Of a stretch of DNA of 64,000 nucleotides, positions 25,608 through 34,403 are shown one piece after another. Positions within the stretch are counted from its first letter, which is position 1. Each line of letters starts with the position of its first letter. A program made the position numbers and the translations under genes. The stretch lies in assembly GCA_018713335.1 (NCBI GenBank), contig DVOW01000055.1, positions 1-64,000 on the forward strand. The letters run 5' to 3'. The DNA comes from Candidatus Merdivicinus intestinigallinarum (GTDB lineage Bacteria > Bacillota > Clostridia > Oscillospirales > Ruminococcaceae). The notes beneath the pieces were generated by a model. It was not told the DNA's origin. It saw only the letters and a list, made by a program, of their open reading frames with translations, and ran no database searches.

Positions 25608-27128
25608 TTAGTGTACAATCAGGCTCTGGCCGTCCATTTCGGCGGGTTTTTCCAGGCCCATAATGTCCAGCATGGTGGGAGAAAGGTCCGCCAGGCGGCC
25701 GCCCTCTTTAAGCTGGCAGGGGTATCCGGCCACGATCAGGGGAACCGGGTTGGTAGTGTGGGCGGTAAAGGGGGAAACCCCGTCCGCTTCCAGCATCTTC
25801 TCGGCATTGCCGTGGTCGGCAGTAATCAGCGCCGCGCCGCCAGCCTTGAGGATGGCGTCCACAGTCCGGCCCACGCAGGCGTCCACAGCCTCCACAGCCT
25901 TGATGGCGGCGGCTTCAATGCCGGTGTGGCCAACCATGTCGCAGTTGGCGTAGTTGAGGATAATCATGTTGTATTTATCCTCCTCAATGGCTTTCACCAC
26001 CGCGTCGGTGACTTCGTAGGCGCTCATTTCCGGCTTCATGTCAAAGGTTTCCACATCGGGGGATTTAATGAGGATGCGGTCCTCGCCCTCGAAGGTCTTT
26101 TCCTCGCCGCCGTTGTAGAAGAAGGTGACGTGGGCGTATTTCTGGGTTTCGGCAATTCGCAGCTGGGTCAGGCCCTGCTTGCTGATATACTCGCCCATGG
26201 TCATGGTGAGAGATTCGGGCGGATAAGCTACTTCTACGTTGGGCATGGTGGCGTCGTACTGGGCCATGCAGACATAGTGGAGCTTAAAGAAACCTTTTTT
26301 CCGTTCAAAGCCGGTGAAATCCGGGTCCACAAAGGAACGGGTGATCTGGCGGGCACGGTCGGGGCGGAAGTTGAAGAAGATAACGGAATCGCCCTCGGCA
26401 ATCATGCCGTCCTTGTCCAGAACAGTGGGAACCATGAATTCGTCGGTGACGCCTTCCTCATAGGACTTCTTGATTGCGCCCACAGGGCAGCAGCCCTCCA
26501 CGCCTTCGCCGTAAACCATGGCGGCATAGGCTTTTTCCACGCGGTCCCAGGCGTTGTCACGGTCCATAGCATAGAAGCGGCCCATAACGGTGGCCACTTT
26601 GCCCGCGCCGATTTTTTCCATCTCGTCCACCAGCTGCTGCATATAGTCAGCGCCGGAGGTGGGGGGCACGTCACGGCCGTCCAGCAGGGCGTGGACATAC
26701 ACTTTTTCCACACCGGAATCTTTTGCCATCTGGATCAGGCCGAACAGATGCTCAATGTGGCTGTGCACGCCGCCGTCGGACAGCAGGCCGATCAGGTGCA
26801 GGGCCTTATTGTTCTTGATGCAGTTGTCCATAGCGCCCACAATGGCGGGATTTTTGCGGATGGTACCGTCTTGAATGGCCTTGGAGATTTTCACCAGCAT
26901 CTGGTAAACCACCCGGCCGGCGCCGATATTGGTGTGGCCAACCTCGGAGTTGCCCATCTGGCCGTCAGGCAGGCCAACGTCTAAGCCGCTGGCGCCGATC
27001 TGGGTGTGGGGGCACTGGGCAAAGAGCTTGTCCAGGTTGGGGGTATTGGCTTCGGCAATGGCGTTGCCCTTTTTGTCCGGGCTGCAGCCAAAGCCGTCCA
27101 TAATAATTAAAGCAACAGGTTTTTTCAT
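25608..27128 (-). CDS. gpmI: 2,3-bisphosphoglycerate-independent phosphoglycerate mutase
   Basis: Glycolytic enzyme interconverting 3- and 2-phosphoglycerate with two metal ions. The 506-aa protein has the usual length. The N-terminal alkaline-phosphatase-like domain begins LIIMDGFG with a metal Asp, and NSEVGHTNIGAGR carries the catalytic Ser (about residue 61). The transferase insert includes LLSDGGVHSH and VHALLDGRD; metal ligands near the C-terminus are in ILNYANCDMVGHTG and ITADHGNAE. It is the last gene of pgk-tpiA-gpmI, 28 bases after tpiA. This places a complete lower-glycolysis block in one operon, with eno and gap elsewhere. Confidence 0.96.
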   Translation of the reverse strand: MKKPVALIIMDGFGCSPDKKGNAIAEANTPNLDKLFAQCPHTQIGASGLDVGLPDGQMGNSEVGHTNIGAGRVVYQMLVKISKAIQDGTIRKNPAIVGAMDNCIKNNKALHLIGLLSDGGVHSHIEHLFGLIQMAKDSGVEKVYVHALLDGRDVPPTSGADYMQQLVDEMEKIGAGKVATVMGRFYAMDRDNAWDRVEKAYAAMVYGEGVEGCCPVGAIKKSYEEGVTDEFMVPTVLDKDGMIAEGDSVIFFNFRPDRARQITRSFVDPDFTGFERKKGFFKLHYVCMAQYDATMPNVEVAYPPESLTMTMGEYISKQGLTQLRIAETQKYAHVTFFYNGGEEKTFEGEDRILIKSPDVETFDMKPEMSAYEVTDAVVKAIEEDKYNMIILNYANCDMVGHTGIEAAAIKAVEAVDACVGRTVDAILKAGGAALITADHGNAEKMLEADGVSPFTAHTTNPVPLIVAGYPCQLKEGGRLADLSPTMLDIMGLEKPAEMDGQSLIVH

Positions 27129-27156
27129 GGAGATTTCCTTTCTGTGAAATCAGGGA

Positions 27157-27927
27157 TTAGCCTCTGGTGGCAGCTTCAACGATGGCCGCGAAATCGGGGG
27201 CTTTCAGGGAAGCACCGCCGATGAGGCCGCCGTCTACGTCGGGCTGGGCAACCAGTTCCGCGGCGTTTTTGGCGTTCATGGAGCCGCCGTACTGGATGGT
27301 GATACCGTCGGCCGCTTCTTTGCCGTAGAGTTTTTCGATGGTAGCGCGGATCACAGCGCAAACCTCGTTGGCCTGCTCAGCGGTAGCGGTCTTGCCGGTG
27401 CCGATAGCCCAGACAGGCTCGTAAGCGATGATGACGTTTTTCAATTCCTCAGCGGACACGCCTTTCAGGGCAATCTTAGTCTGCATAGCGACCAGCTCGT
27501 CGGTGATGCCGTTTTCCCGGTCGGCCAGCATTTCGCCCACGCAGAGGATCACCTTCAAACCGGCGGCCAAGGCGGCACGGGTGCGTTTGTTAACGGTTTC
27601 ATCGGTTTCGCCGAAGTACTGGCGGCGCTCAGAGTGGCCGATGATGACGTATTCCACGCCCATTTCCGCCAGCATATCCGCAGAAATTTCGCCGGTGAAA
27701 GCGCCGGATTTCTCAAAGTGGCAGTTTTCCGCGCCGACCTTGATGTTGGAGCCTTTGACAGCTTCCAGAACGGTCTCCAGGTTGGTAAAGGGCACGCAGG
27801 CGACTACTTCGCAGCCGGCATCGGCAACCAGGGGCTTAATGGCCTCCACCAGTTCCTTGGCTTCGGGGCGGGTCTTGTTCATTTTCCAGTTGCCGGCAAT
27901 AACGGCTTTGCGCAAAGCTTTGTTCAT
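27157..27927 (-). CDS. tpiA: Triosephosphate isomerase
   Basis: Interconverts dihydroxyacetone phosphate and glyceraldehyde-3-phosphate. The 256-aa TIM-barrel protein has GNWKMN with the catalytic Lys near the N-terminus, IIGHSERR with the catalytic His, AYEPVWAIGTGKTAT with the catalytic Glu and the flexible loop, and IQYGGSM plus GLIGGASL for phosphate binding. ATG 27927 is chosen because GGAGG lies 8 bases upstream; upstream in-frame Mets lack a site. It is the middle gene of the operon; a long stem-loop lies between pgk and tpiA. Confidence 0.96.
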   Translation of the reverse strand: MNKALRKAVIAGNWKMNKTRPEAKELVEAIKPLVADAGCEVVACVPFTNLETVLEAVKGSNIKVGAENCHFEKSGAFTGEISADMLAEMGVEYVIIGHSERRQYFGETDETVNKRTRAALAAGLKVILCVGEMLADRENGITDELVAMQTKIALKGVSAEELKNVIIAYEPVWAIGTGKTATAEQANEVCAVIRATIEKLYGKEAADGITIQYGGSMNAKNAAELVAQPDVDGGLIGGASLKAPDFAAIVEAATRG

Positions 27928-27962
27928 GTCAATTTCCTCCAAATTCATAGACAATGCCAATA

Positions 27963-27988
27963 CAGGGGTCCAGAAATCTGAACCCCTG
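27963..27988 (-). other. Intercistronic stem-loop between pgk and tpiA
   Basis: A 12-bp stem (CAGGGGTCCAGA/TCTGAACCCCTG on the plus strand, one G-T pair in RNA) with a two-base loop. On the minus strand it is not followed by a U-run, so it is unlikely to be a plain terminator. An mRNA processing or 3'-end stabilising role is possible. Confidence 0.6.
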
Positions 27989-27999
27989 TGCGGCGAAAA

Positions 28000-29211
28000 T
28001 TATTTGTTGTTGATGCAGGTGATGCCGGGAAGTTCTTTGCCTTCCAGGTATTCCAGGGAAGCGCCGCCGCCGGTGGAGATGTGGGTCATCTTGTCGGCGA
28101 AGCCCAGCTGGATCACAGCCGCAGCGGAGTCGCCGCCGCCGATGACAGTGGTGGCGTCAGCTTCGGCCATAGCCTTGGCAACAGCCAGGGTGCCGGCTGC
28201 CAGGGTGGGGTTCTCAAATACGCCCATAGGCCCGTTCCAAACGATGGTTTTGGCTTCTTTCACCGCAGAAGCAAACAGCTCCTGGGTCTTGGGGCCGATA
28301 TCCAGACCCATCATATCCGCCGGGATCTTGTCGGAATCCACATAGGAAACCTCAACCTTGGCATCGATGGGGTCAGGGAAGGAAGCGGCAACAGCAGTGT
28401 CCACAGGCAGGAGGAGCTTCACGCCCTTCTCCTCAGCCTTCTTGAGCATCTCTTTGCAATAGTCCACTTTCTCATCGTCAACCAGGCTCTGGCCAACTTC
28501 GTAGCCTTTGGCTTTTAAGAAGGTGTAGGCCATGCCGCCGCCGATGATCAGGGTGTCCACTTTATTCAGCAGGTTTTCAATAACGCTCAGCTTATCGGAA
28601 ACTTTCGCGCCGCCCAGGATGGCCAGGAAAGGACGGACGGGGTCGTTGACCGCGTTGCCCAGGTACTGGATCTCTTTCTGCATCAGGTAGCCGACAGCGC
28701 TCTCTTTGATGTAGTCGGTAACGCCGGCGGTGGAGCAGTGAGCGCGGTGAGCAGAGCCGAAAGCGTCGTTGACATAAACGTCCGCCAGGCTTGCCAGCTC
28801 TTCGCTGAACTCAGGCAGGTTCTTGGTTTCCTCTTTGCGGAACCGGGTGTTCTGGAGCAGGACCACGTCGCCGTCTTTCATAGCGGCAACAGCGGCTTTG
28901 GCGTTCTCGCCCACAACGTTGTCATCGTTGGCAAAAACAACTTCCTTGCCCAGGAGCTCGCTCAGGCGGACAGCCACGGGAGCCAGGCTGAATTTTTCTT
29001 CGGGGCCGTTTTTCGGTTTGCCCAGGTGGCTGCACAGGATCAGGCGGCCGCCGTTTTCGATCAGTTTGTTCAGGGTGGGCAGAGCCGCGACGATGCGGTT
29101 GTCGTTGGTGATCTTGCCGTCCTTCATGGGGACGTTGAAGTCACAGCGAACCAGGACTCTTTTGCCCTTGACATTGATGTCTTCCACAGTTTTTTTGTTG
29201 TAAGAGGTCAT
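28000..29211 (-). CDS. pgk: Phosphoglycerate kinase
   Basis: Makes ATP and 3-phosphoglycerate from 1,3-bisphosphoglycerate. The 403-aa two-domain protein has the N-terminal signature [16 protein letters not shown] (substrate Arg and Asp), [19 protein letters not shown], the hinge and nucleotide region [23 protein letters not shown] with the Mg-binding region, and the glycine-rich GGGDSAAAV plus [13 protein letters not shown] at the C-terminus. It heads the pgk-tpiA-gpmI operon and has its own promoter at 29270-29298. GAPDH, the usual upstream partner, is not in the window. Confidence 0.97.
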   Translation of the reverse strand: MTSYNKKTVEDINVKGKRVLVRCDFNVPMKDGKITNDNRIVAALPTLNKLIENGGRLILCSHLGKPKNGPEEKFSLAPVAVRLSELLGKEVVFANDDNVVGENAKAAVAAMKDGDVVLLQNTRFRKEETKNLPEFSEELASLADVYVNDAFGSAHRAHCSTAGVTDYIKESAVGYLMQKEIQYLGNAVNDPVRPFLAILGGAKVSDKLSVIENLLNKVDTLIIGGGMAYTFLKAKGYEVGQSLVDDEKVDYCKEMLKKAEEKGVKLLLPVDTAVAASFPDPIDAKVEVSYVDSDKIPADMMGLDIGPKTQELFASAVKEAKTIVWNGPMGVFENPTLAAGTLAVAKAMAEADATTVIGGGDSAAAVIQLGFADKMTHISTGGGASLEYLEGKELPGITCINNK

Positions 29212-29269
29212 GTTTGTTCATCCTTCCCTATTCACATTTGATTGTTAAAGAGTAAACAAGCCTAAGATT

Positions 29270-29298
29270 ATTTTATCGCATTTCCCAAAAATTTGCAA
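29270..29298 (-). promoter_or_regulatory. Promoter of pgk-tpiA-gpmI
   Basis: On the minus strand: TTGCAA, 17-base spacer, TAAAAT, giving a leader of about 50 bases before the pgk start. Confidence 0.65.
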
Positions 29299-29321
29299 GG
29301 GATTTCCTGCAAAATTCCTCC

Positions 29322-29372
29322 AAAAAATCCACCGAAAGAGGCCTGCTTTTCCAAAAACTTCTCGTGGATTTC
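29322..29372 (-). terminator. Probable terminator after degV
   Basis: On the minus strand AAATCCAC pairs with GTGGATTT across a long loop that has some further pairing, and it is followed by more T residues. It lies just after the degV stop at 29384. Confidence 0.5.
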
Positions 29373-29383
29373 CGCCAAAAGGG

Positions 29384-30259
29384 TCAATGGCGGGGCCTGC
29401 CCCGGAAAATCACCGCCGCGACCTTGGGACCGGCGTTGATGCTGATGGCTGCCCCGATGGGCGCTTTCAGCTCGCAGGGGTAGCCCAGCTCCTTTTCCAG
29501 GTCCGCCGCCAGCTGGTCGCCGTATTCCGGCGCGGAGCCGTAGAGGACCACATAGGGCGTCTGGGGGATCATTTCGGCTTTTACCTTTTTGATCAGGGCC
29601 GGGATCACGGCCTTTTCCCCCCGGACCTTGCCGAAGGTCACCGACTCGCCGTCCTCAAAGGAGATGAGGGGTTTTAGGCCCATAAGCTCCCCCACAAAGG
29701 CGGCGGCGCAGCTGACCCGGCCGCTTTTTTTCACATATTCCAGGGTATAGGGGGCAAAGATCACCCGGCAGCAGTTGAACCAGTCCTCCAAATAGGCCAC
29801 GATCTCCGCGGGCTGCATCCCCTTTTCCGCCTTTTTGGCGGCCTCGATGACCGGATAGCCGTAGCCCATGGAATAGGTCTGGGAATCCACGATGTCGATC
29901 TCAAATTCCCCATCCGCCTCCGGGTGGGCCTCGAAGAACTGTTTCTTGGCCAGATGGGCGTTGCTGTTGGTGCTGGAGCCCTTGGCGTTGATGGACACAT
30001 AGATCACATTGGTATAGCCTTCCCCGAAAAGCTCCTCATAAACCTCCGTAAACTGCATGGCGGTATACTGGGCGGTGCTGGGGATTTTGGGGCTGGACTC
30101 CAAGATCCCGTAAAATTCCTCCGGGGTAAAATCCCGCCGTTCCACATAGCTTTGGTCCCCCACGGTTATGGAAAAGGGGAGGATCCGGATCTGGTGCTTT
30201 TCCTCCAGCTCCCTTGGAATATCGCAGGCGGAATCTGTGACGATTTTGATTTTTCTCAT
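29384..30259 (-). CDS. DegV-family fatty-acid-binding protein
   Basis: A 291-aa cytoplasmic lipid-binding protein of the DegV/FakB family, which presents fatty acids to the kinase FakA for phosphorylation. The signature VTDSACDIP is at the N-terminus; STAQYTAMQF (usual T-S-x-P/A loop region) and SSTNSNAHLAKKQF, continuing to the VVDSxTxSxG-like VDSQTYSMGYG, bind the lipid carboxylate. ATG 30259 follows GGAG by about 10 bases; the Met 15 bases earlier has a poorer site. It is co-transcribed behind trmL with 21 bases between. fakA is not in the window, and many Clostridia hold several degV copies. Confidence 0.88.
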   Translation of the reverse strand: MRKIKIVTDSACDIPRELEEKHQIRILPFSITVGDQSYVERRDFTPEEFYGILESSPKIPSTAQYTAMQFTEVYEELFGEGYTNVIYVSINAKGSSTNSNAHLAKKQFFEAHPEADGEFEIDIVDSQTYSMGYGYPVIEAAKKAEKGMQPAEIVAYLEDWFNCCRVIFAPYTLEYVKKSGRVSCAAAFVGELMGLKPLISFEDGESVTFGKVRGEKAVIPALIKKVKAEMIPQTPYVVLYGSAPEYGDQLAADLEKELGYPCELKAPIGAAISINAGPKVAAVIFRGRPRH

Positions 30260-30280
30260 AGCTGTCTGCTCCATTCTTCT

Positions 30281-30787
30281 TTATTCAGCGTCCTCGTCCC
30301 AGCAAAGCCGGGCCAAATGACCTTTTTGTTCCAGCTCCGGGTATCCCCACTGGCGCAGGGCTTCATACACGCCGATGGCCACGGAATTGGAGAGGTTCAA
30401 GCTCCTGACCTCCGACCGCATGGGGATCCGGACGCAATCTTCCGGGTTCTCCTTCAAAAGCTCCTCCGGCAGGCCCGCGTCCTCCCGGCCGAAGACCAGG
30501 TACGCCCCGTCGGGGTACCGGACGTCCGAATGGGCCTTGCGGCCCTTGGTGGTGAAATAATAGAAGGGGCCGGGATTTTTCGCCCGGAAATCCTCCCAGT
30601 TTTCGTAATAGGTGATGTCCAGCAGGTGCCAGTAATCAAGGCCCGCCCGCTTCAGCTTCTTGTCGTCCACCTCAAACCCCATGGGTTTGACGATGTGGAG
30701 CCTGGCCCCTGTTACCGAACAGGTCCGGGCAATATTTCCGGTGTTCTGGGGGATCTGGGGTTCCACCAGAACCAAATTCAACGTCAA
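30281..30787 (-). CDS. trmL: tRNA (cytidine(34)-2'-O)-methyltransferase
   Basis: SPOUT-class methyltransferase that 2'-O-methylates the wobble base of some tRNA-Leu isoacceptors. The 168-aa protein has the family start LNLVLVEPQIPQNTGNIART, the middle GAYLVFGREDAGLPEELL, and the knotted SAM-binding end IPMRSEVRSLNLSNSVAIGV. The TTG at 30787 is chosen because GGAGG lies 8 bases upstream and the transcript is predicted to start near 30833. An in-frame ATG at 30802 overlaps that GGAGG, and Mets further up lie within the promoter. degV follows 21 bases later. Confidence 0.92.
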   Translation of the reverse strand: MTLNLVLVEPQIPQNTGNIARTCSVTGARLHIVKPMGFEVDDKKLKRAGLDYWHLLDITYYENWEDFRAKNPGPFYYFTTKGRKAHSDVRYPDGAYLVFGREDAGLPEELLKENPEDCVRIPMRSEVRSLNLSNSVAIGVYEALRQWGYPELEQKGHLARLCWDEDAE

Positions 30788-30839
30788 TGCAAACGCCTCC
30801 ATTTTCGATTGGGCTGAGGCATATTCCTCATATAAGGAC

Positions 30840-30868
30840 ATTATACCAAATATCTGCCGGAGCAACAA
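30840..30868 (-). promoter_or_regulatory. Promoter of trmL-degV
   Basis: On the minus strand: TTGTTG, 17-base spacer, perfect TATAAT. Its position excludes the longer Met starts of trmL. Confidence 0.8.
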
Positions 30869-30975
30869 GGGAAACCCGGCGGAAATTCACATAAATTTCA
30901 TATTTCATAAAATTTTGCCCCTTGTATAAGGCCATTTCAGATGGGACAAACTATTTTTGCAGGAGGGATCTCAAG

Positions 30976-31707
30976 ATGGCTCTGATACAAATGGAAAACG
31001 TTTGCCGCACATACCGGGCCGGGAACGACGCGGTGGAAGCCCTGCGGGGGATCTCCCTCACCGTGGAGACCGGGGATTTTCTGGCCATCATCGGCAGCTC
31101 CGGGTCGGGAAAATCCACCCTGATGAACCTGCTGGGCTGTCTGGACGCCCCGGATTCCGGCCGGTACCTTTTGGACGGGGCGGATGTTTCGGATTTGGAC
31201 GAAATGGAACTGACGAAAATCCGCAGCCGGAAAATCGGGTTTATTTTTCAGGGGTTCCATTTGATCCCCACATTGAGCGCCCTGGAAAACGTGGAGCTCC
31301 CCCTCCTTTACCGGGGGATCCCGCCGGGGGAACGGCGGGAACTGGCGGTGCGGGCCCTGGAAAAAATGGGGCTTTCCTCCCGGATGGAGCACCGGCCCAG
31401 CGAGCTTTCCGGGGGCCAGCAGCAGCGGACGGCCATTGCCCGGGCCATTGCGGCCAGCCCCCCGCTGATTTTAGCGGACGAGCCCACGGGGAACCTGGAC
31501 TCCGCCACCGGCGCGGAGGTCATGGACTGCCTTTGCGCCCTGAACCGGGAGGGGAAGACCATCGTCCTCATCACCCACGACCCGGCCGTTGCGGCCATGG
31601 CCCGCCGCACGGTCCAAATCCGGGACGGAAGGCTCGCAAAAAGCCCCTGTTTTGCCGGGCGGGAACCAGCCTCCGGACATTGCAATAAAATAGAACAGAA
31701 CCCTTAG
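30976..31707 (+). CDS. ABC transporter ATP-binding protein (MacB/LolD type), no permease nearby
   Basis: A 243-aa ATPase of the MacB/LolD/FtsE-like group that usually pairs with MacB-type permeases. Walker A is [10 protein letters not shown] (about residue 40), the Q-loop is IFQGFHL, the signature is LSGGQQQR, Walker B is [13 protein letters not shown], and the H-loop is [16 protein letters not shown] lies 8-9 bases before the ATG. A cognate permease is expected next to it but is absent: mazF follows 17 bases later. The C-terminal tail ([17 protein letters not shown]) is unlike the core. It may serve a permease elsewhere, or the permease has been lost. A weak TTCACA-16-TAAAAT at 30886-30913 could be its promoter. 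Confidence 0.88.
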   Translation: MALIQMENVCRTYRAGNDAVEALRGISLTVETGDFLAIIGSSGSGKSTLMNLLGCLDAPDSGRYLLDGADVSDLDEMELTKIRSRKIGFIFQGFHLIPTLSALENVELPLLYRGIPPGERRELAVRALEKMGLSSRMEHRPSELSGGQQQRTAIARAIAASPPLILADEPTGNLDSATGAEVMDCLCALNREGKTIVLITHDPAVAAMARRTVQIRDGRLAKSPCFAGREPASGHCNKIEQNP

Positions 31708-31724
31708 AAAGGAGCGACTTTACC

Positions 31725-32090
31725 ATGTCAGTCAAGCGCGGAGAAATCTATTACGCAGATTTAAGCCCCGTCGTCGGCTCGGAGCAGGGCGGGATCCGGC
31801 CTGTGCTCATTGTCCAGAACGACGTTGGGAACCGATACAGCCCCACGGTCATCGCCGCGGCCATTACGAGCCAGCAGGGGAAAGCGAAGCTTCCCACCCA
31901 CATCGAGCTGTCCGCCAATTCCTGCGGCCTTACCAAAAACTCCGTGGTGCTGTTGGAGCAGGTGCGGACGTTAGACAAGCGCCGCCTGCGGGAAAAAATG
32001 GGGGAGCTGCCGGAAGACGCCATGCATTCGGTGGATTCGGCCCTGTCTATCAGCTTTGGCCTGACCCCCCGGAGAAGATCGTCTACTTAA
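31725..32090 (+). CDS. MazF/PemK-family endoribonuclease (EndoA-like)
   Basis: A 121-aa mRNA interferase-like toxin. It keeps the family landmarks: [20 protein letters not shown] at the N-terminus, [13 protein letters not shown] with the RP pair, AAITSQ with the catalytic-region Thr, and [13 protein letters not shown]. It closely resembles Bacillus EndoA (NdoA), which cleaves at UACAU. The cognate antitoxin is usually a small gene directly upstream; here that slot is taken by an ABC ATPase gene, and no small ORF with antitoxin features is seen. It has its own site (AAAGGAGCG) and a strong terminator. The last eight residues (PRRRSST region) differ from EndoA. Confidence 0.88.
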   Translation: MSVKRGEIYYADLSPVVGSEQGGIRPVLIVQNDVGNRYSPTVIAAAITSQQGKAKLPTHIELSANSCGLTKNSVVLLEQVRTLDKRRLREKMGELPEDAMHSVDSALSISFGLTPRRRSST

Positions 32091-32095
32091 GCGCA

Positions 32096-32123
32096 AAAAA
32101 CCGCCCCGAAGGGCGGTTTTTTT
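32096..32123 (+). terminator. Terminator after mazF
   Basis: AAAACCGCCC-CGAA-GGGCGGTTTTTT, a perfect hairpin with T-run, five bases after the mazF stop. It also lies just beyond the 3' end of the minus-strand surface-protein gene and can act in both directions. Confidence 0.9.
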
Positions 32124-32138
32124 AAGGAGAGAAAGGAA

Positions 32139-34151
32139 TTATTCTGCAATCTCTGCAGGAAGTGTGGTCACTTCCGGGGCCTCGATTTCAGCCATTTCAG
32201 CGGTTGCTTCTACAGCAGAATTAAGTAAGTCAGTATTAGCAAAGTAATACTCTTTTTTATCATCTTCAATCACTTTGGGGCCATGGCCTTCCCAAAAGAC
32301 TCCTATATCACCAGGATTAGAGCGATCAATCCAGACAGCGGGATGAGTATCATCTTCTTTTTCATACACGATTGTTACTCCATCATCGACATGCAAAGAA
32401 GCATGCTCCTGCAAGTCCTGGGCTGCTCCTAAAGAAACCTCAATGCCGCCGAACTCGTTGTCGGAAACATCGACTGTGCCATCCACAATGACTCTAGAAC
32501 CGTTGACCAAGATACCAGCATCGCCGCCGGTAGCTGTCACGTTTTCCAAGGTAACACCGACTGCATTGTATACCTGAATCGCATAGTTGCCCTGCCAATC
32601 CTCCGCAGAAGCTACAGTGACTGTCAGGTTTTTCAGGGTAACGCCATCCGCCGCTACACGCAGACCGTCGTCGCCGACACCTTCTGTTGTGCCTAAAGCG
32701 TTCTCAAACGTAAAGCCATTTCCGTCGCCGTCAATGGTAACAGCACGGGAGATTGCAAAGTTTGCCGGAATCTCAATGTTATTATCCAGCGTAATGGAGG
32801 TTACGGTTTCATCAGCCAGAGCAGCGTTCAGTTCATCAATATTTGTTACATGCTTGGATTCGTCAACAGGAGCGTTATCCGTAACAGTAATAACGCCTGT
32901 ATCGGAAGCGAGAACCTTATTGTTGTCTGCCAAATCAATCAGTTCAACAGTTACATTATAGCTGCCGGCTTGATTGGAAACAATATAGAAATCAGTAGAA
33001 GCGTCCGCTAAAGCAAAACCTTCTGCCGGTCCCCAGAAGCCGGATTTCACTACATCCCAATAAGAATTACTTACCGAATCGTGTGCAATCAACTGAATGG
33101 CATCTACAGCAGCACCGTCTTTCGTAACAGACACTTTGAAAAGTACATTGCTGTAATCCTTTGTGCCTTTTGTGACAGAAGATGTGATGGAAGTCAATTC
33201 ACCAGGAACAAAATTTGTTACCATGCCATTTTCGGTGGTTTCAAACAAGGCGTCAACTTTTTCAACAGACGCGCTTTCGGGCATTGAAATAACCGGGGCT
33301 GTTTCTACAGGCACTTCCGGCTCATCGGGATCTTCCGGCTGAGAGGGCCGGTCGGGTCTGCTGGGAAGGATGCCGCCGCTGCTGCTGCCGCCGGAAGGAC
33401 GGTCGGTGGGCTCGGTGGGGATGATTGCGCCGGTGTCGGAGGTGTCAAAAGCCTTGTCCGCTTCGGGTTTGCGGCCCACAGCTGCGCCGTTTTCATCAAA
33501 GGTATAGATCTTGCCGTCGATCTCCACTTTGCCGGTGACCATCGCGCCGCTTTGGTCGAAGTAATAAACATCCCCGTCAATCTCCACAACGCCGGTCTGC
33601 ATTGCGCCGCTGGCGGAGGAGAAGTAGGTCTTGTCCCCAACTTTATAGAAGCCGGTTTCCATTGCGCCGGTGCTGTCCATGTAGTACCAGGTGTTGTTTA
33701 CCAGACGCCAGCCGGTGGCCATGGGGCCCCAGCTGTCCAGATAATACCAATTGCCGTTCTCCTGGAGCCAGCCGGTGGTCATGGCGCCGGAAGCGCCCAG
33801 GTGGAACCATCTGCCGTCGATCGCTTTCCAGCCGGTAGCCATATCGCCTGCGGGGTTCATGTAGTACCACACGCCGCCGACATTCTGCCAGCCGGTGGTC
33901 ATGGCGCCGGACTGGTTCATGTAGTACCATTTGCCGCCGATATAACGCCAGCCTGTGGCCATATCGCCGTTGCCGTCAAAATAGTACCAATTCCCTTCAA
34001 TGAAACGCCATCCTGTAGCCTCAGCCCCATTCTCAGTCCAGCTCCACTTGCCGGAATCGAAGTTCCAGGCCGCGGAAGCTGTCATGGGAGCAGTGGAAGC
34101 CGCCATTACGGCCGCCAGGACACACGCCAGAAGTTTTTTGCTCTTTGCCAT
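32139..34151 (-). CDS. Secreted surface protein with choline-binding-type repeats and a beta-helix-like C-terminus
   Basis: A 670-aa exported protein. Residues 1-28 are a signal peptide ending ASA. Residues about 28-237 hold nine to ten 20-residue cell-wall-binding repeats, each ending G-x-M-x-T-G-W (for example NWYYFDGNGDMATGW), which in the family bind choline or other teichoic-acid decoration. A Pro/Ser/Gly/Asp-rich linker (about 245-305) follows. The remainder has a beta-rich domain and then a likely right-handed beta-helix (AVTIDGDGNGFTFEN, VTLKNLTVTV, VTLENVTATGG). No sortase motif is present. The half coding for the C-terminal domains is clearly poorer in GC and uses different codons from the repeat half, suggesting a mosaic origin. 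ATG 34151 has AAAGGAGAG upstream. Confidence 0.85.
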   Translation of the reverse strand: MAKSKKLLACVLAAVMAASTAPMTASAAWNFDSGKWSWTENGAEATGWRFIEGNWYYFDGNGDMATGWRYIGGKWYYMNQSGAMTTGWQNVGGVWYYMNPAGDMATGWKAIDGRWFHLGASGAMTTGWLQENGNWYYLDSWGPMATGWRLVNNTWYYMDSTGAMETGFYKVGDKTYFSSASGAMQTGVVEIDGDVYYFDQSGAMVTGKVEIDGKIYTFDENGAAVGRKPEADKAFDTSDTGAIIPTEPTDRPSGGSSSGGILPSRPDRPSQPEDPDEPEVPVETAPVISMPESASVEKVDALFETTENGMVTNFVPGELTSITSSVTKGTKDYSNVLFKVSVTKDGAAVDAIQLIAHDSVSNSYWDVVKSGFWGPAEGFALADASTDFYIVSNQAGSYNVTVELIDLADNNKVLASDTGVITVTDNAPVDESKHVTNIDELNAALADETVTSITLDNNIEIPANFAISRAVTIDGDGNGFTFENALGTTEGVGDDGLRVAADGVTLKNLTVTVASAEDWQGNYAIQVYNAVGVTLENVTATGGDAGILVNGSRVIVDGTVDVSDNEFGGIEVSLGAAQDLQEHASLHVDDGVTIVYEKEDDTHPAVWIDRSNPGDIGVFWEGHGPKVIEDDKKEYYFANTDLLNSAVEATAEMAEIEAPEVTTLPAEIAE

Positions 34152-34188
34152 GTCATTTTTCTCTCCTTTTCCAATGTGTTGTATACTC

Positions 34189-34217
34189 AGTATAGCTCGG
34201 TTAGTTAAAAAATTCAA
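34189..34217 (-). promoter_or_regulatory. Promoter of the surface-protein gene
   Basis: On the minus strand: TTGAAT, 17-base spacer, TATACT. Long A-tracts just upstream (about 34229-34260 on the plus strand as T-tracts) resemble an UP element, suggesting strong transcription. Confidence 0.75.
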
Positions 34218-34344
34218 TATTACAAATTGACGGTTTATACCTTTTTTGTTTTTTTTTTGTGTAAAATAACAATTTTGGAGCTTTAAATAAAAACAACTCA
34301 AAAAAAGCAGCTGTCACACCCAGCCTTTTATATATTGTATAATA

Positions 34345-34378
34345 AAAAACCAGCAGCCCCAAACGGGACTGCTGGTTA
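34345..34378 (-). terminator. Terminator after the ferredoxin gene
   Basis: On the minus strand ACCAGCAGTCCC, a short loop, GGGGCTGCTGGT and then a T-run. A classic intrinsic terminator 26 bases after the ferredoxin stop. Confidence 0.9.
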
Positions 34379-34403
34379 CTCCGTTTCATGCCAAACAGGC
34401 TAA

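Noticed and set aside
32056..32090. Frameshift in the C-run at the end of mazF
   Set aside because: Adding one C would give a longer tail, but that tail would run into the terminator and EndoA proteins end about here, so the annotated stop is more likely.
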